From CAYUYV01 sp050331455 (GTDB lineage Bacteria; Pseudomonadota; Alphaproteobacteria; JAJFIK01): a stretch of DNA of 64,000 nt. The stretch is taken from positions 1 through 64,000 of the forward strand of contig JBHJGV010000005.1 in the NCBI GenBank assembly GCA_050331455.1, given 5' to 3'. The translations under genes and the position numbers were made by a program. Shown here one piece after another: positions 44,406 through 54,556 of the stretch (the stretch's first letter is position 1; every line of letters starts with the position of its first letter). The notes beneath the pieces are model-generated. The model was not told the origin of the DNA and ran no database searches. It saw nothing but the letters and a program-made list of their open reading frames with translations.

Positions 44406-47279
44406 ATGAAGTATCTTTTCGGTGGCGTGTGCGCCGCCGCCCTGACTTGTGCCCTGAGCGCCCCGCCGGCGCTTGCGCAGGATGACAAGAACGACGACTT
44501 GGAGACCATGACGGTCACCGGCTCGTTCATCGCCGGCAGTCCGGAAGATGCCGCCCTGCCGATCAATGTCATCGGCCGCGGCGAACTCGATGAAATCGGC
44601 GCCCCGACCTTGGCCGAGTTGCTCCGAAACATCAGCGCCGCCCAGGGCCTGATCGGGGAGACGAACCAGTTCGACACCCGCGGCGGCCAGGGCAATGAGG
44701 GGATCACCACCATCAACCTGCGCGGCCTGGGCTCGGCCCGGACCCTGGTGCTCATCAACGGGCGCCGCCACGCGGGCGATGAAGCCATCGGCGTCGACGT
44801 GAATGCGATCCCCCTCATTGCCGTCGAGCGCCTGGAACTCCTGAAGGACGGCGCGGCGGCCCTTTACGGGTCGGACGCCATTGCCGGTGTCGTGAACTTC
44901 ATCACCCGGAACGACTTTGAGGGTTTTGAACTGCGCGGCAACTATCAGTGGTTCGACGGCTCCGACGGCGAATGGGATATCGGCGGCATCGCAGGCTTCA
45001 ACGGCGATCTTTGGGGCAATCCATTCAACGTGGTGTTGGCCGCGGAATATGCCCGGAGGAGCGAGGTCACCCTGCCGGAGGCAGGCTTCATCAGGCCGTT
45101 CTCGGAAAATCCGGAAGGCGGCTATTCCTCCATCGGCAATCCGGGCACGTTCCTGCCGCTGAACGGGTTCGCCGGCGGCCTGTTCCCCGATCCCAACTGT
45201 GATAGCTTGGGCGGGACCAACGCGGCCGGCTTCTGCCGGTTCCAGTTCACCCAGTTCGACAATCTGGTGGAAGAAACCGAGACCATCCGCGTCTTCACCC
45301 ACGGGTCCTACGACTTCAACGAAAACCACTCTATGGAGTTCGAAGCCCTGTTCGCGCGGGTCGACATTCCCGAGTGGAACACCTCGCCGGCCTATCCGCC
45401 CCAGACCCTCCTGGCACCGAGCAATTTCGTGTTTCCCGACCATCCGGGCCGCGTGCGCTTCTTCGAGCAGAACCCGGATTTTGCCGCCAATTTCAATCCA
45501 GATGAGCCGATCATCTTCTGGGGACGCTACACCGGCGTTGCGGGCGTAAATGGTGGGCAGCCGGAAACATCCCAGCGCCTGACGGAACAGTATCGCGGTG
45601 CGATCACCTTCAAGGGCAATCTGTTCGACGGACGGTTGAACTATGACATCGGCGCGGCCTATTCGGAGCGGATCCGGACCCTCGGCAGCTTCGGCGACAT
45701 GTTCGTCGAGCGCTTTGCCCTGGGTCTGCGCGGTCTCGGCGGGCCGAACTGCGATCCGGCCACCGGCGCGCCGGGCGTCGGGCCGTGCGAGTACTTCAAT
45801 CCCTTCTCCAACGCCATTGAAACATCCGTTGTGAATGGGGTCACCAATCCGCAATTCGATCCCGCGGTCGCCAATTCAGAAGAGCTGCAGGATTGGCTCG
45901 TGGGACGGGGAACGAGTGTTGAAAAAAACCGCCTTGCGGTCATCGATGCGGTGTTCAGCGGAGACACGGGGATCGCGGTGCCCGGCGGCACAATCGGCTT
46001 CGCCTTCGGGGGCCAGATCCGGAAGGAATTCTTCGAGCTGAATATCTCGGACAACTTCAACCTGAACCAGAACCCCTGCCCGTTCAACAATCCCGTCTCG
46101 GTCGACCTCGGCATCGTGGACACGCTCGACTGCACCGGGTCCGAGACCGGTCTGTTCGCCTTCCTGGCGGGGACCTTCCCGGACAATCTCCAGCGGAATA
46201 TCTACGGCCTGTTTGCCGAACTCGCCATTCCGTTGACGGATGATATCAATATCCAGCTTGCCGCCCGCTACGAGGATTACGGCAGTGTCGGCGGTGGCTC
46301 GACCCTCGATCCCAAGCTGGCGGTCCGGTGGCAGGCCGTGGACTGGCTGGCCTTCCGCGGCTCGGTCTCCACGACCTTCCGCGGCCCGGCCCAGAGTTCG
46401 CTCACCGGCCGGGGCACGAGCCTTGCCTTCATCCCGCCGACGCTCGCTTTCAAAGCGGTGGATACGGTTGGCAATCCGGACCTGCAGCCGGAAACAGCCG
46501 TGGCCCTCAATGTCGGCGCCCTGTTTGAGAAGCAGGCCGGTCCCGTCAGCCTGCGGGCCACCCTGGACTACTGGCGGTTTGACTTTTCCGATCCGTTCCA
46601 GCTTGAAAGCGGCACCCAGATCGCCAACGCCTATATCGCCAATCAATGTGCCGACGGCCAGGCGGGTGTCGGCTCGGAGACATGCGATATCCTGCGCACC
46701 CGGATCTTCCCGGTCGGCGTTAATGCGGCCCTCCTTGAACGGATCGACCGGACCTTGACCAACGGGGCCGACATCGTGACGTCCGGTCTCGACTTTTTCG
46801 GTCAGGCCGACTTCGCCATCGGCGCCGTGGAAGTCACGGCCGGGATCCAGGGCACGTACACCCTGGAATTTGAATCCGACGACTTCACGCTGGAAGAGGG
46901 CCTGGTCGTGGCGCCCGGCGGCGACTTTGTCGGCTTCCTGAACGAAGCCACACCCTTCCAGACCATTGTGGGTCTGCAGGGCAATATCTTCACGAAGTTC
47001 AACTGGCGGAACCATTTCCTCAGCTATGTGGTGCGGTACACCTCCAGTTACGAAGACCCTATTTCCGCGCGGCCGGAATTCTCGACCATCGACAGCTTCG
47101 TGACCCAGGACATCTACTACACCCTCAATCTGTTCGAGGGACGCACCGTGTTGTCGCTGTCCGTGTTCAACCTGACCGACGAGGAGCCGCCCCAGGTCTC
47201 GAACGATCTGACCTATGACGGCTTCACCCATTCGCCCTTTGGCCGAATCGTGAAGGTGGGCATCATTCAAAAGTTCTGA
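44406..47279 (+). CDS. TonB-dependent outer-membrane receptor (tandem copy 2)
   Basis: A 957-residue paralogue of the preceding receptor, closely similar along its whole length. It has a signal peptide (MKYLFGGVCAAALTCALSA... ALAQ), TonB-box-like LETMTVTGSF, a plug with VIGRGELDEIGAPTLAELL and RTLVLINGRRH, and a barrel with a terminal Phe. Differences cluster in the plug-proximal and barrel loops (about residues 175-235 and 375-400), which suggests different ligands. The ATG at 44406 is chosen because GGGAGGG and the signal peptide match copy 1 exactly. A flavin monooxygenase gene follows. Confidence 0.93.
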   Translation: MKYLFGGVCAAALTCALSAPPALAQDDKNDDLETMTVTGSFIAGSPEDAALPINVIGRGELDEIGAPTLAELLRNISAAQGLIGETNQFDTRGGQGNEGITTINLRGLGSARTLVLINGRRHAGDEAIGVDVNAIPLIAVERLELLKDGAAALYGSDAIAGVVNFITRNDFEGFELRGNYQWFDGSDGEWDIGGIAGFNGDLWGNPFNVVLAAEYARRSEVTLPEAGFIRPFSENPEGGYSSIGNPGTFLPLNGFAGGLFPDPNCDSLGGTNAAGFCRFQFTQFDNLVEETETIRVFTHGSYDFNENHSMEFEALFARVDIPEWNTSPAYPPQTLLAPSNFVFPDHPGRVRFFEQNPDFAANFNPDEPIIFWGRYTGVAGVNGGQPETSQRLTEQYRGAITFKGNLFDGRLNYDIGAAYSERIRTLGSFGDMFVERFALGLRGLGGPNCDPATGAPGVGPCEYFNPFSNAIETSVVNGVTNPQFDPAVANSEELQDWLVGRGTSVEKNRLAVIDAVFSGDTGIAVPGGTIGFAFGGQIRKEFFELNISDNFNLNQNPCPFNNPVSVDLGIVDTLDCTGSETGLFAFLAGTFPDNLQRNIYGLFAELAIPLTDDINIQLAARYEDYGSVGGGSTLDPKLAVRWQAVDWLAFRGSVSTTFRGPAQSSLTGRGTSLAFIPPTLAFKAVDTVGNPDLQPETAVALNVGALFEKQAGPVSLRATLDYWRFDFSDPFQLESGTQIANAYIANQCADGQAGVGSETCDILRTRIFPVGVNAALLERIDRTLTNGADIVTSGLDFFGQADFAIGAVEVTAGIQGTYTLEFESDDFTLEEGLVVAPGGDFVGFLNEATPFQTIVGLQGNIFTKFNWRNHFLSYVVRYTSSYEDPISARPEFSTIDSFVTQDIYYTLNLFEGRTVLSLSVFNLTDEEPPQVSNDLTYDGFTHSPFGRIVKVGIIQKF

Positions 47280-47302
47280 TCCATACGGATCGTCATCTCG
47301 CG

Positions 47303-47337
47303 GGAAAGGCCGGCCCCCTGGGTCGGCCTTTCCTTTT
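47303..47337 (+). terminator. Intrinsic terminator of receptor 2
   Basis: GGAAAGGCCG (47303-47312) pairs with CGGCCTTTCC (47324-47333) and is followed by TTTT. It lies 23 bases after the receptor 2 stop. Confidence 0.85.
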
Positions 47338-47462
47338 GGCGGCCCCCGTCCCGCCCCAGCACGACATCGGGTATTTGGCCTCGCGTGCAGATTGGCCTAG
47401 CCTGAAAGAGAAGGATGAAAACCGCCGGGCCCAAGGCCCGCAGCCCATGGGGAGGACCCGCG

Positions 47463-49289
<1,827 letters not shown>

Positions 49290-49899
49290 GGCGACGCGCT
49301 CCGTAACCGGACCATCGACCCCGAGCCGTAGGGCGGGTTTAAACCCGCCCTTCACACCCTCGGACCCCGGTTTTGACTCCGTCGGCGGGTCCAGACCCGC
49401 CGGGCACACCCTGGGACCTCGTGCCAGCCGTAGGGCGGGTTTAAACCCGCCATTCACACCCTCGGACCCCGGTTTTGGCTCCGTCGGCGGGTCCAGACCC
49501 GCCCTACAAACCGGCCGCGCAGCCGGCCCCCCCCTCAAACCCCGTGCTCGGTTTCGACTCCCTCGGCGGGTCCAGACCCGCCCTACAAGCCGGCCGCGCA
49601 GCCGAACACACCCTCAAACCCCGTGCTCGGTTTCGACTCCCTCGGCGCGTCCAGACCCGCCCTACACGCCCGCCGCGCCGCCGGACAGAGCCACGAACCC
49701 CGTCCTCCGGATTGGCTCCGCCGGCCGGTCCAGACCCGCCCTACACACCGGCCGCGCAGTCGAACACACCCTCCACCCCCGTGCCAACCGTAGGGCGGGT
49801 TTAAACCCGCCATTCACACCCTCGGACCCCGTGCTCGGTTTTGGCTCCGTCGGCGGGTCCAGACCCGCCCTACACGGACGGTCAGGGTCGAAACCGATC
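49290..49899. other. Gene-free intergenic stretch filled by a repeat array
   Basis: No credible gene lies here. The reading frame that stays open through it encodes only the translated repeat (VGGSRPA and GLNPPFTPSDP recurring). The stretch consists of the palindromic array described at 49331-49869, with short unique flanks. Confidence 0.75.
49331..49869. repeat. Array of nine GC-rich palindromes (REP-like)
   Basis: Two palindrome types occur. Type A is GGGCGGGTTTAAACCCGCCC, perfect at 49331-49350, with shorter copies from 49433 and 49793. Type B is GGCGGGTC-CA-GACCCGCC at 49384, 49486, 49565, 49644, 49723 and 49852; the copies at 49644 and 49723 carry changes in the left arm. A and B alternate with a 102-base period for two units, then three B units repeat with an exact 79-base period, then A and B recur. 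The spacer text between palindromes is also repeated, so the array arose by tandem duplication. Confidence 0.88.
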
Positions 49900-51522
49900 T
49901 CACATTCGGGCGATGCCGAAGCTGTTGGGCCGGAGGGTCCGGTTTTGGGCCTCCCATACGGTGTCGAGCAGAAAGCCCAGGGTCTGGCGGGTTTGCCGCG
50001 GGTCGATCATGCCGTCATCCTGGCAATGGCCGGAGGTGTAGAAAGCGCCCGCCTGGCCGTTGAAATGACCGATCAGATGGGCCTCCTGGGCGGCCAGGGC
50101 CTCCCGGTCGAGCGCGGCGCCTTGAGCCTTGGCCCGGTCCTCAGCCACGATGGACATGACCGTGGCGGCCTGTTCGCCGCCCATCACGCCCGTGGAGGCA
50201 TTGGGCCAGGTGTACAGAAAGTCCGGGTCATACCCCCGGCCACACATGCCGTAATTGCCGGCACCATAGCTCGCGCCGATCATGAACGTGATCCGGGGCA
50301 CACTGATATTGGTCACGGCCTGGATCATCTTGGCGCCGTGCTTGATCATGCCGGCTTGCTCGTATTGCCGACCGACCAGGAACCCCGTGGTGTTCTGCAG
50401 GAAGACGACCGGCGTACCCGCCTGGTCCATGAGTTGGAGGAACTGCGCCGCCTTGGTCGCCCCGTCCGGGTCGATGGGGCCGTTATTGCCCACGATCCCA
50501 ACGGCATGACCGAAGATCTCCGCCTGCAGACAAACCGTGGAAACGCCGTAGCGGGGCTTGAAATCCTCGAACGCGGAAGCGTCGACCACCCGGACCACGA
50601 CTTCCCGCACATCATAGGGGATACGGTAGTCCACCGGCACAATGCCGGCGATCTCGTCCGGGTCGAGCAAGGGCTCCCGGACGGCCCTGGAAGGCAAGGG
50701 GGGGCAGTGCCGGTTCCAGCCCAGACGCGCCATCACCCGCCGGGCCATGCGGCAGGCCTCGTCATCATCCTCGGCCAGATATTCGGCAAGGCCGGACACG
50801 CTCGCATGCATTTCCGCGCCGCCCAGCTCCTCGTCGGTGGCGATCTCCCCCGTGGCGGCCTTGAGGAGCGGCGGGCCGGCGAGGAACGCCTTGCCCCGTC
50901 CCTTCACGGCGATGACATAGTCCGACAGCCCCGGCATATAGGCGCCGCCGGCCGTGGAGGACCCGTGCAGCACGGAAATCACCGGGCAGCCCTTGGCGGA
51001 CAGGCGGGCCAGATTGGCGAACAGGCGCCCGCCTTCGGTAAAGCCTTCCACGGTGTAATTCAGGAGATCACCGCCGGCGCTTTCCACCAGATGCACGAAG
51101 GGCATGGCCTGGTCTTCGGCGATCGTCTGGGCCCGGCGCAGGCGATAGGTGCCCGCAGTGGTCATGGCACCGGCCTGAATGCCGCTGTCGTCCACGACGA
51201 CCACGCAGCGCACGCCTTCGATGAAGCCGATCCCGGCGAAGATGGTCGAGCCGGCGATGGACGTTGCCTCATCGTCCGTGTCAAGCAGATAGCCGGCGAG
51301 ATTGCCGATCTGAAGCCAGGGCATGCCGGGGTCGAGGAGCCGGGCGAGCCGGGCCCGGGGCGTGAGTTGACCCCGGGCCTCGAAACGGGCCTTGCGCCGC
51401 TCCGACAGGGCCGGCGCCCGGGCATTCAGCGCCCGGAGCTTCTCGACCAGCCCCAGCATGTCAGCCCGGTTTTTCTTGAACGTCTCCGATGCGGGCGCGA
51501 TGCGCGTTCTGAAATGGCTCAT
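49900..51522 (-). CDS. Acyl-CoA carboxylase carboxyltransferase (beta) subunit
   Basis: A 540-residue carboxyltransferase of the methylcrotonyl-/geranyl-/propionyl-CoA carboxylase type. The N half has LSERRKARFEARGQLTPRARLARLLD, VVVVDDSGIQAGAMT, HLVESAGGDL and LHGSSTAGGAYMPGLSDY. The C half has NNGPIDPDGATKAAQFLQLMD, FLQNTTGFLVGRQYEQAGMIKHGAKM, MIGASYGAGNYGMCGRGYDP and GVMGGEQAATVM. The sequence is closest in style to AtuC/MccB. It needs a biotinylated alpha subunit, and none lies nearby. It is divergent from an acyl-CoA synthetase that could supply its substrate. Confidence 0.9.
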   Translation of the reverse strand: MSHFRTRIAPASETFKKNRADMLGLVEKLRALNARAPALSERRKARFEARGQLTPRARLARLLDPGMPWLQIGNLAGYLLDTDDEATSIAGSTIFAGIGFIEGVRCVVVVDDSGIQAGAMTTAGTYRLRRAQTIAEDQAMPFVHLVESAGGDLLNYTVEGFTEGGRLFANLARLSAKGCPVISVLHGSSTAGGAYMPGLSDYVIAVKGRGKAFLAGPPLLKAATGEIATDEELGGAEMHASVSGLAEYLAEDDDEACRMARRVMARLGWNRHCPPLPSRAVREPLLDPDEIAGIVPVDYRIPYDVREVVVRVVDASAFEDFKPRYGVSTVCLQAEIFGHAVGIVGNNGPIDPDGATKAAQFLQLMDQAGTPVVFLQNTTGFLVGRQYEQAGMIKHGAKMIQAVTNISVPRITFMIGASYGAGNYGMCGRGYDPDFLYTWPNASTGVMGGEQAATVMSIVAEDRAKAQGAALDREALAAQEAHLIGHFNGQAGAFYTSGHCQDDGMIDPRQTRQTLGFLLDTVWEAQNRTLRPNSFGIARM

Positions 51523-51663
51523 GGCTGTCGTCCCCCATGCTCGGTCAGCCTTCCTGAGGCCGTAGCCTCAGTGTCCCATTTTTTGACGCGCCGACCAAAT
51601 TCGGTAGGCTCAAAGGCAAAAGAATACCCGACAACGCGCAGGCTTCGGATGGTCTCGCCTTGC

Positions 51664-51672
51664 TGCACTGCA
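51664..51672. promoter_or_regulatory. TGCACTGCA palindrome in a divergent promoter region
   Basis: In the 242-base region between the carboxyltransferase and acyl-CoA synthetase genes, TTGCTGCACTGCA matches the copy at 40983-40995 upstream of receptor 1 over 13 bases. It lies about 93 bases before the synthetase start. Confidence 0.45.
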
Positions 51673-51764
51673 CACATAAAGCGAGACAAGGCCCGCCGGA
51701 AGAACGGCGCCCAAACGGTCGGACGGTTCCGACCCATCAGGACACGCCCCGTGAGGATTGAACC

Positions 51765-53456
51765 ATGACGATGACCCGCATCGAAGCGCTCAAACTGCTG
51801 ACGGCCCCCGGCGAGCCTTATGAGCTCATGGAGGTGGACCTGTACGGGCACCCCTGCCGGGCCTTCCGCAACGCGCCGCCGACTCTGCGGGATCTGTTCG
51901 AGAGCACCCGAAGCGATCTCGACTTCATCGTCTTCGAAGATGAGCGGCTGACCTTCGAGGGCACCTGGGCCCAGGCAGCCCGCCTCGCCCATCACCTTTA
52001 CCATGATCTGGGCCTGCGCCACGGGGACCGGGTGGCTATTTCCATGCGGAACTATCCGGAATGGATCATCAGCTTCATGGCCGTCACCTCCATCGGCGGC
52101 ATCGTGGTGGCCATGAACGCCCTGTGGCAGCCGGGCGAAATGGACTATGCCCTCAATGACAGCCAGCCCCGGGTCGCGATCCTCGATCAGGAGCGCATCG
52201 ATCGCCTGGTCCAGTGCCAAAGGCTGCCCCGGGGCCTCGCCGTGATGGCGGTGCGTCCCGCCAAACCTCTGCCGCCGGGCATGACGGAATGGCACGAGGC
52301 CCTGTCCGGCATCGGCTCGGTTGCCATGCCCGAGGTCGACCTGGACCCGAATGACGACGCAACGATCCTCTACACGTCGGGCTCGACGGGCTATCCCAAG
52401 GGGGCGGTGTCCTGCCATCGCAATATCATCAGTGCCCTGCTGTCCTGGGAACTCGATTATCAGGCCTCGTCGGTGAGCGGCCTTGTGGGCCCGCCGGACC
52501 CGGATGCGCCCCAGACGGCGGCCCTGCTGGGCGTGCCCCTGTTCCATGTGGCCGGATCCCATGCGGTCTATCTGGCGTCCTACCGGTCCCAGCGCCGGCT
52601 CGTGTGCATGTATAAATGGGATGTGGACCGGGGCGCCGAACTGATCGAGCGCGAGCGCGTGTCCATGTTCGTGGCCACGCCCGCCATCACGGGCGATCTG
52701 GTGGCGGCGGCACCGACCCTAAACCGGGATCTCAGTTCCCTTGCCCTGGTGGGCGGCGGCGGTGCGCCCCGGGCGCCGGAGCAGGTGCGCAATATCGACA
52801 AGAATTTCGCCAATGCCCTGCCCAATACCGGCTGGGGCATGACGGAAACGAACGCCATCGGCACCGGCATTGCGGGAGCGGACTATCTGCAGCGCCCGGA
52901 AAGCTCGGGCCGCGTCTCCGCCGTGCTCGACATCAAGATCGTGGACGAGGCCGGCAACACGCTTGCGCCCCGCCAGCGGGGCGAGCTGCTCGTTCGCGGC
53001 ACATCGGTCATCCGGGGTTACTGGCATCGTCCGGACGCGAACCGCACAACGTTCCAGGACGGATGGATGCGCACGGGCGACGTGGCCTATCTCGATGAAG
53101 AGGGCTTCCTGTTCATCGTGGACCGGATCAAGGATCTGGTGATCCGAGGCGGGGAAAACATTGGCTGCGGCTCCGTCGAAGCGGCCCTGCTGGAACATCC
53201 AAGCATTTTGGAGGCCTGCGTTTACGGCGTTCCGGACGATCGCCTGGGCGAAGAGGTCGGCGCCACGCTTTACATCACCGGCCCGATCGACGAAGACGAA
53301 CTGCGCGCCTTCCTGAAGGAGCGCCTCGCCGCTTTCGAAATTCCGCGCTACTACATTTTCTTCGAAGAGCCCCTGCCCCGCACGGCATCCGGCAAGATCT
53401 ACAAACGCGAATTGCGCGCCGCCGCGTCCGAGCAATGGGGCAAGGGAAAGGGCTGA
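51765..53456 (+). CDS. AMP-binding acyl-CoA synthetase
   Basis: A 563-residue adenylate-forming enzyme: ILYTSGSTGYPKGAVSCHRN, GWGMTETNAIG, GELLVRGTSVIRGYW, WMRTGDVAYLDEEGF, DRIKDLVIRGGENI and RTASGKIYKREL. It shares the N-terminal extension and overall layout of the synthetase at 10781-12523. In the ATP motif, Thr-Gly-Lys-Pro is replaced by Thr-Gly-Tyr-Pro, a tolerated variant. The start is ATG 51765 (GAGGA upstream); an ATG two codons later is possible. Its promoter region holds a TGCACTGCA palindrome shared with the receptor genes. Confidence 0.9.
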   Translation: MTMTRIEALKLLTAPGEPYELMEVDLYGHPCRAFRNAPPTLRDLFESTRSDLDFIVFEDERLTFEGTWAQAARLAHHLYHDLGLRHGDRVAISMRNYPEWIISFMAVTSIGGIVVAMNALWQPGEMDYALNDSQPRVAILDQERIDRLVQCQRLPRGLAVMAVRPAKPLPPGMTEWHEALSGIGSVAMPEVDLDPNDDATILYTSGSTGYPKGAVSCHRNIISALLSWELDYQASSVSGLVGPPDPDAPQTAALLGVPLFHVAGSHAVYLASYRSQRRLVCMYKWDVDRGAELIERERVSMFVATPAITGDLVAAAPTLNRDLSSLALVGGGGAPRAPEQVRNIDKNFANALPNTGWGMTETNAIGTGIAGADYLQRPESSGRVSAVLDIKIVDEAGNTLAPRQRGELLVRGTSVIRGYWHRPDANRTTFQDGWMRTGDVAYLDEEGFLFIVDRIKDLVIRGGENIGCGSVEAALLEHPSILEACVYGVPDDRLGEEVGATLYITGPIDEDELRAFLKERLAAFEIPRYYIFFEEPLPRTASGKIYKRELRAAASEQWGKGKG

Positions 53457-53537
53457 AGCGCGGCTGGGCACAGGCTCGGGCGGATCAAGATCCGGCCGAC
53501 CGGGTCACGTCACGGCGCATGCGAGGCCGTCAAGCGA

Positions 53538-54470
53538 TCACGCTCCCGACGCAGCGCGGCGTTCGTCCTCATAGGCCTCGTAGGAGTGCTTCAACGTGGC
53601 GTGGTTGAGGAGCATCTCGGCCACCTGGTCGGTGCCGCTCGCATCGAAAATCCGCGTTCGGACCCAGTAGGATTCCGTGCGCCGGCTCTCCGACAGGGCG
53701 GCAATCTCCCGGCGCAGGACATAGTCCTCGCCGACGAATAGCGGGCCCTTAAGCATACGGATTTCCTGATCCGCGAACAGACCGACGGCGGGACCCTTCA
53801 CCGGAAAGCGGGCCTTGGCGCTGGAATATTCCGCCAAGACACTGACCATCTCCAGGGGAATGATCGGCCGGCCCCAGGGTGAGGCGGCGGCATCGGCGTA
53901 GAGGGGCGAGGGTTCGGTGATGTGGCGCAGCTTGTCATTGAGCGAGAAGGGATAGAGATTGCCCATATGCTGATCCGGAGTCATCCGGACCCGCTCCTCT
54001 TCGGCCCCCGCCTGCCCAACATGCAGGTCTGCCAGTATGACGAGTTGCTCGGGCGGGCGCAGCTTGGCCATGCGCCCCTCGAGCAGGGTCGGCCCATGGT
54101 CGGGCCCCAGGCTCGCACTCGCCTCCAGGACCGGCGTGCCGTCCTCCTTCTGCGCCCAGGCCCGCACGCGGGTCTGCCCCTCGCCCGGCACCTCTACAAA
54201 AGCACGCACCGCCTCCCCCTCGACCACCATGGTCTGGTAGTGGGCGGAAAAACAGCCTTGCTCGAACCAGGCCGTGCCCCAGATACGCGCAAGAAGCGGC
54301 GTGAACTGACTGAAATGGGTCGGTCCCTCGATGGGTCCGGCCCTGAATCCGAGGCTTTCCGCCATAGAGTCGTCATGGAGCGAGGCGTGCCCGCCATATT
54401 CCTGGTCCGCCAGCATTTGGCGGGGATGGCGCAGGGGTCCGGACAGGACGAGCGGCGTATCGAAACTCAT
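53538..54470 (-). CDS. MaoC-like double hot-dog protein
   Basis: A 310-residue protein whose first half resembles hydratase-2/MaoC hot-dog domains (DQEYGGHASLHDDSMAESLGFRAGPIEGPTHFSQFTPLLARIWG), with a second hot-dog-like half (PIIPLEMVSVLAEYSSAKARF). Enoyl-CoA hydratase or related thioester chemistry is possible, but the canonical catalytic Asp/His pair is not clear, so the activity is uncertain. The start at 54470 (MSFDTPL) follows AAAGGA. Upstream in-frame ATGs would add a repeated QTPKG segment encoded by a 15-base tandem repeat. It lies downstream of the transporter gene on the same strand. Confidence 0.6.
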   Translation of the reverse strand: MSFDTPLVLSGPLRHPRQMLADQEYGGHASLHDDSMAESLGFRAGPIEGPTHFSQFTPLLARIWGTAWFEQGCFSAHYQTMVVEGEAVRAFVEVPGEGQTRVRAWAQKEDGTPVLEASASLGPDHGPTLLEGRMAKLRPPEQLVILADLHVGQAGAEEERVRMTPDQHMGNLYPFSLNDKLRHITEPSPLYADAAASPWGRPIIPLEMVSVLAEYSSAKARFPVKGPAVGLFADQEIRMLKGPLFVGEDYVLRREIAALSESRRTESYWVRTRIFDASGTDQVAEMLLNHATLKHSYEAYEDERRAASGA

Positions 54471-54477
54471 CGGCATT

Positions 54478-54537
54478 CCTTTTGGTGTCTGGCCTTTTGG
54501 TGTCTGGCCTTTTCGTGTCTGGCCTTTTGGTGTCTGG
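54478..54537. repeat. Four tandem copies of a 15-base repeat
   Basis: CCTTTTGGTGTCTGG repeats exactly at 54478-54492, 54493-54507 and 54523-54537, with one change (TTTTCG) in the third copy at 54508-54522. It lies in the leader between the transporter and the MaoC-like gene. In one minus-strand frame it reads QTPKG repeated, with QTRKG in the variant copy. Confidence 0.9.
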
Positions 54538-54556
54538 CGGTTTTCCATGGCGACGC

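Noticed and set aside
49331..49869. Possible CRISPR array
   Set aside because: The repeats are palindromes of two types and the intervening sequence is itself repeated, so there are no unique spacers; no cas genes are present.
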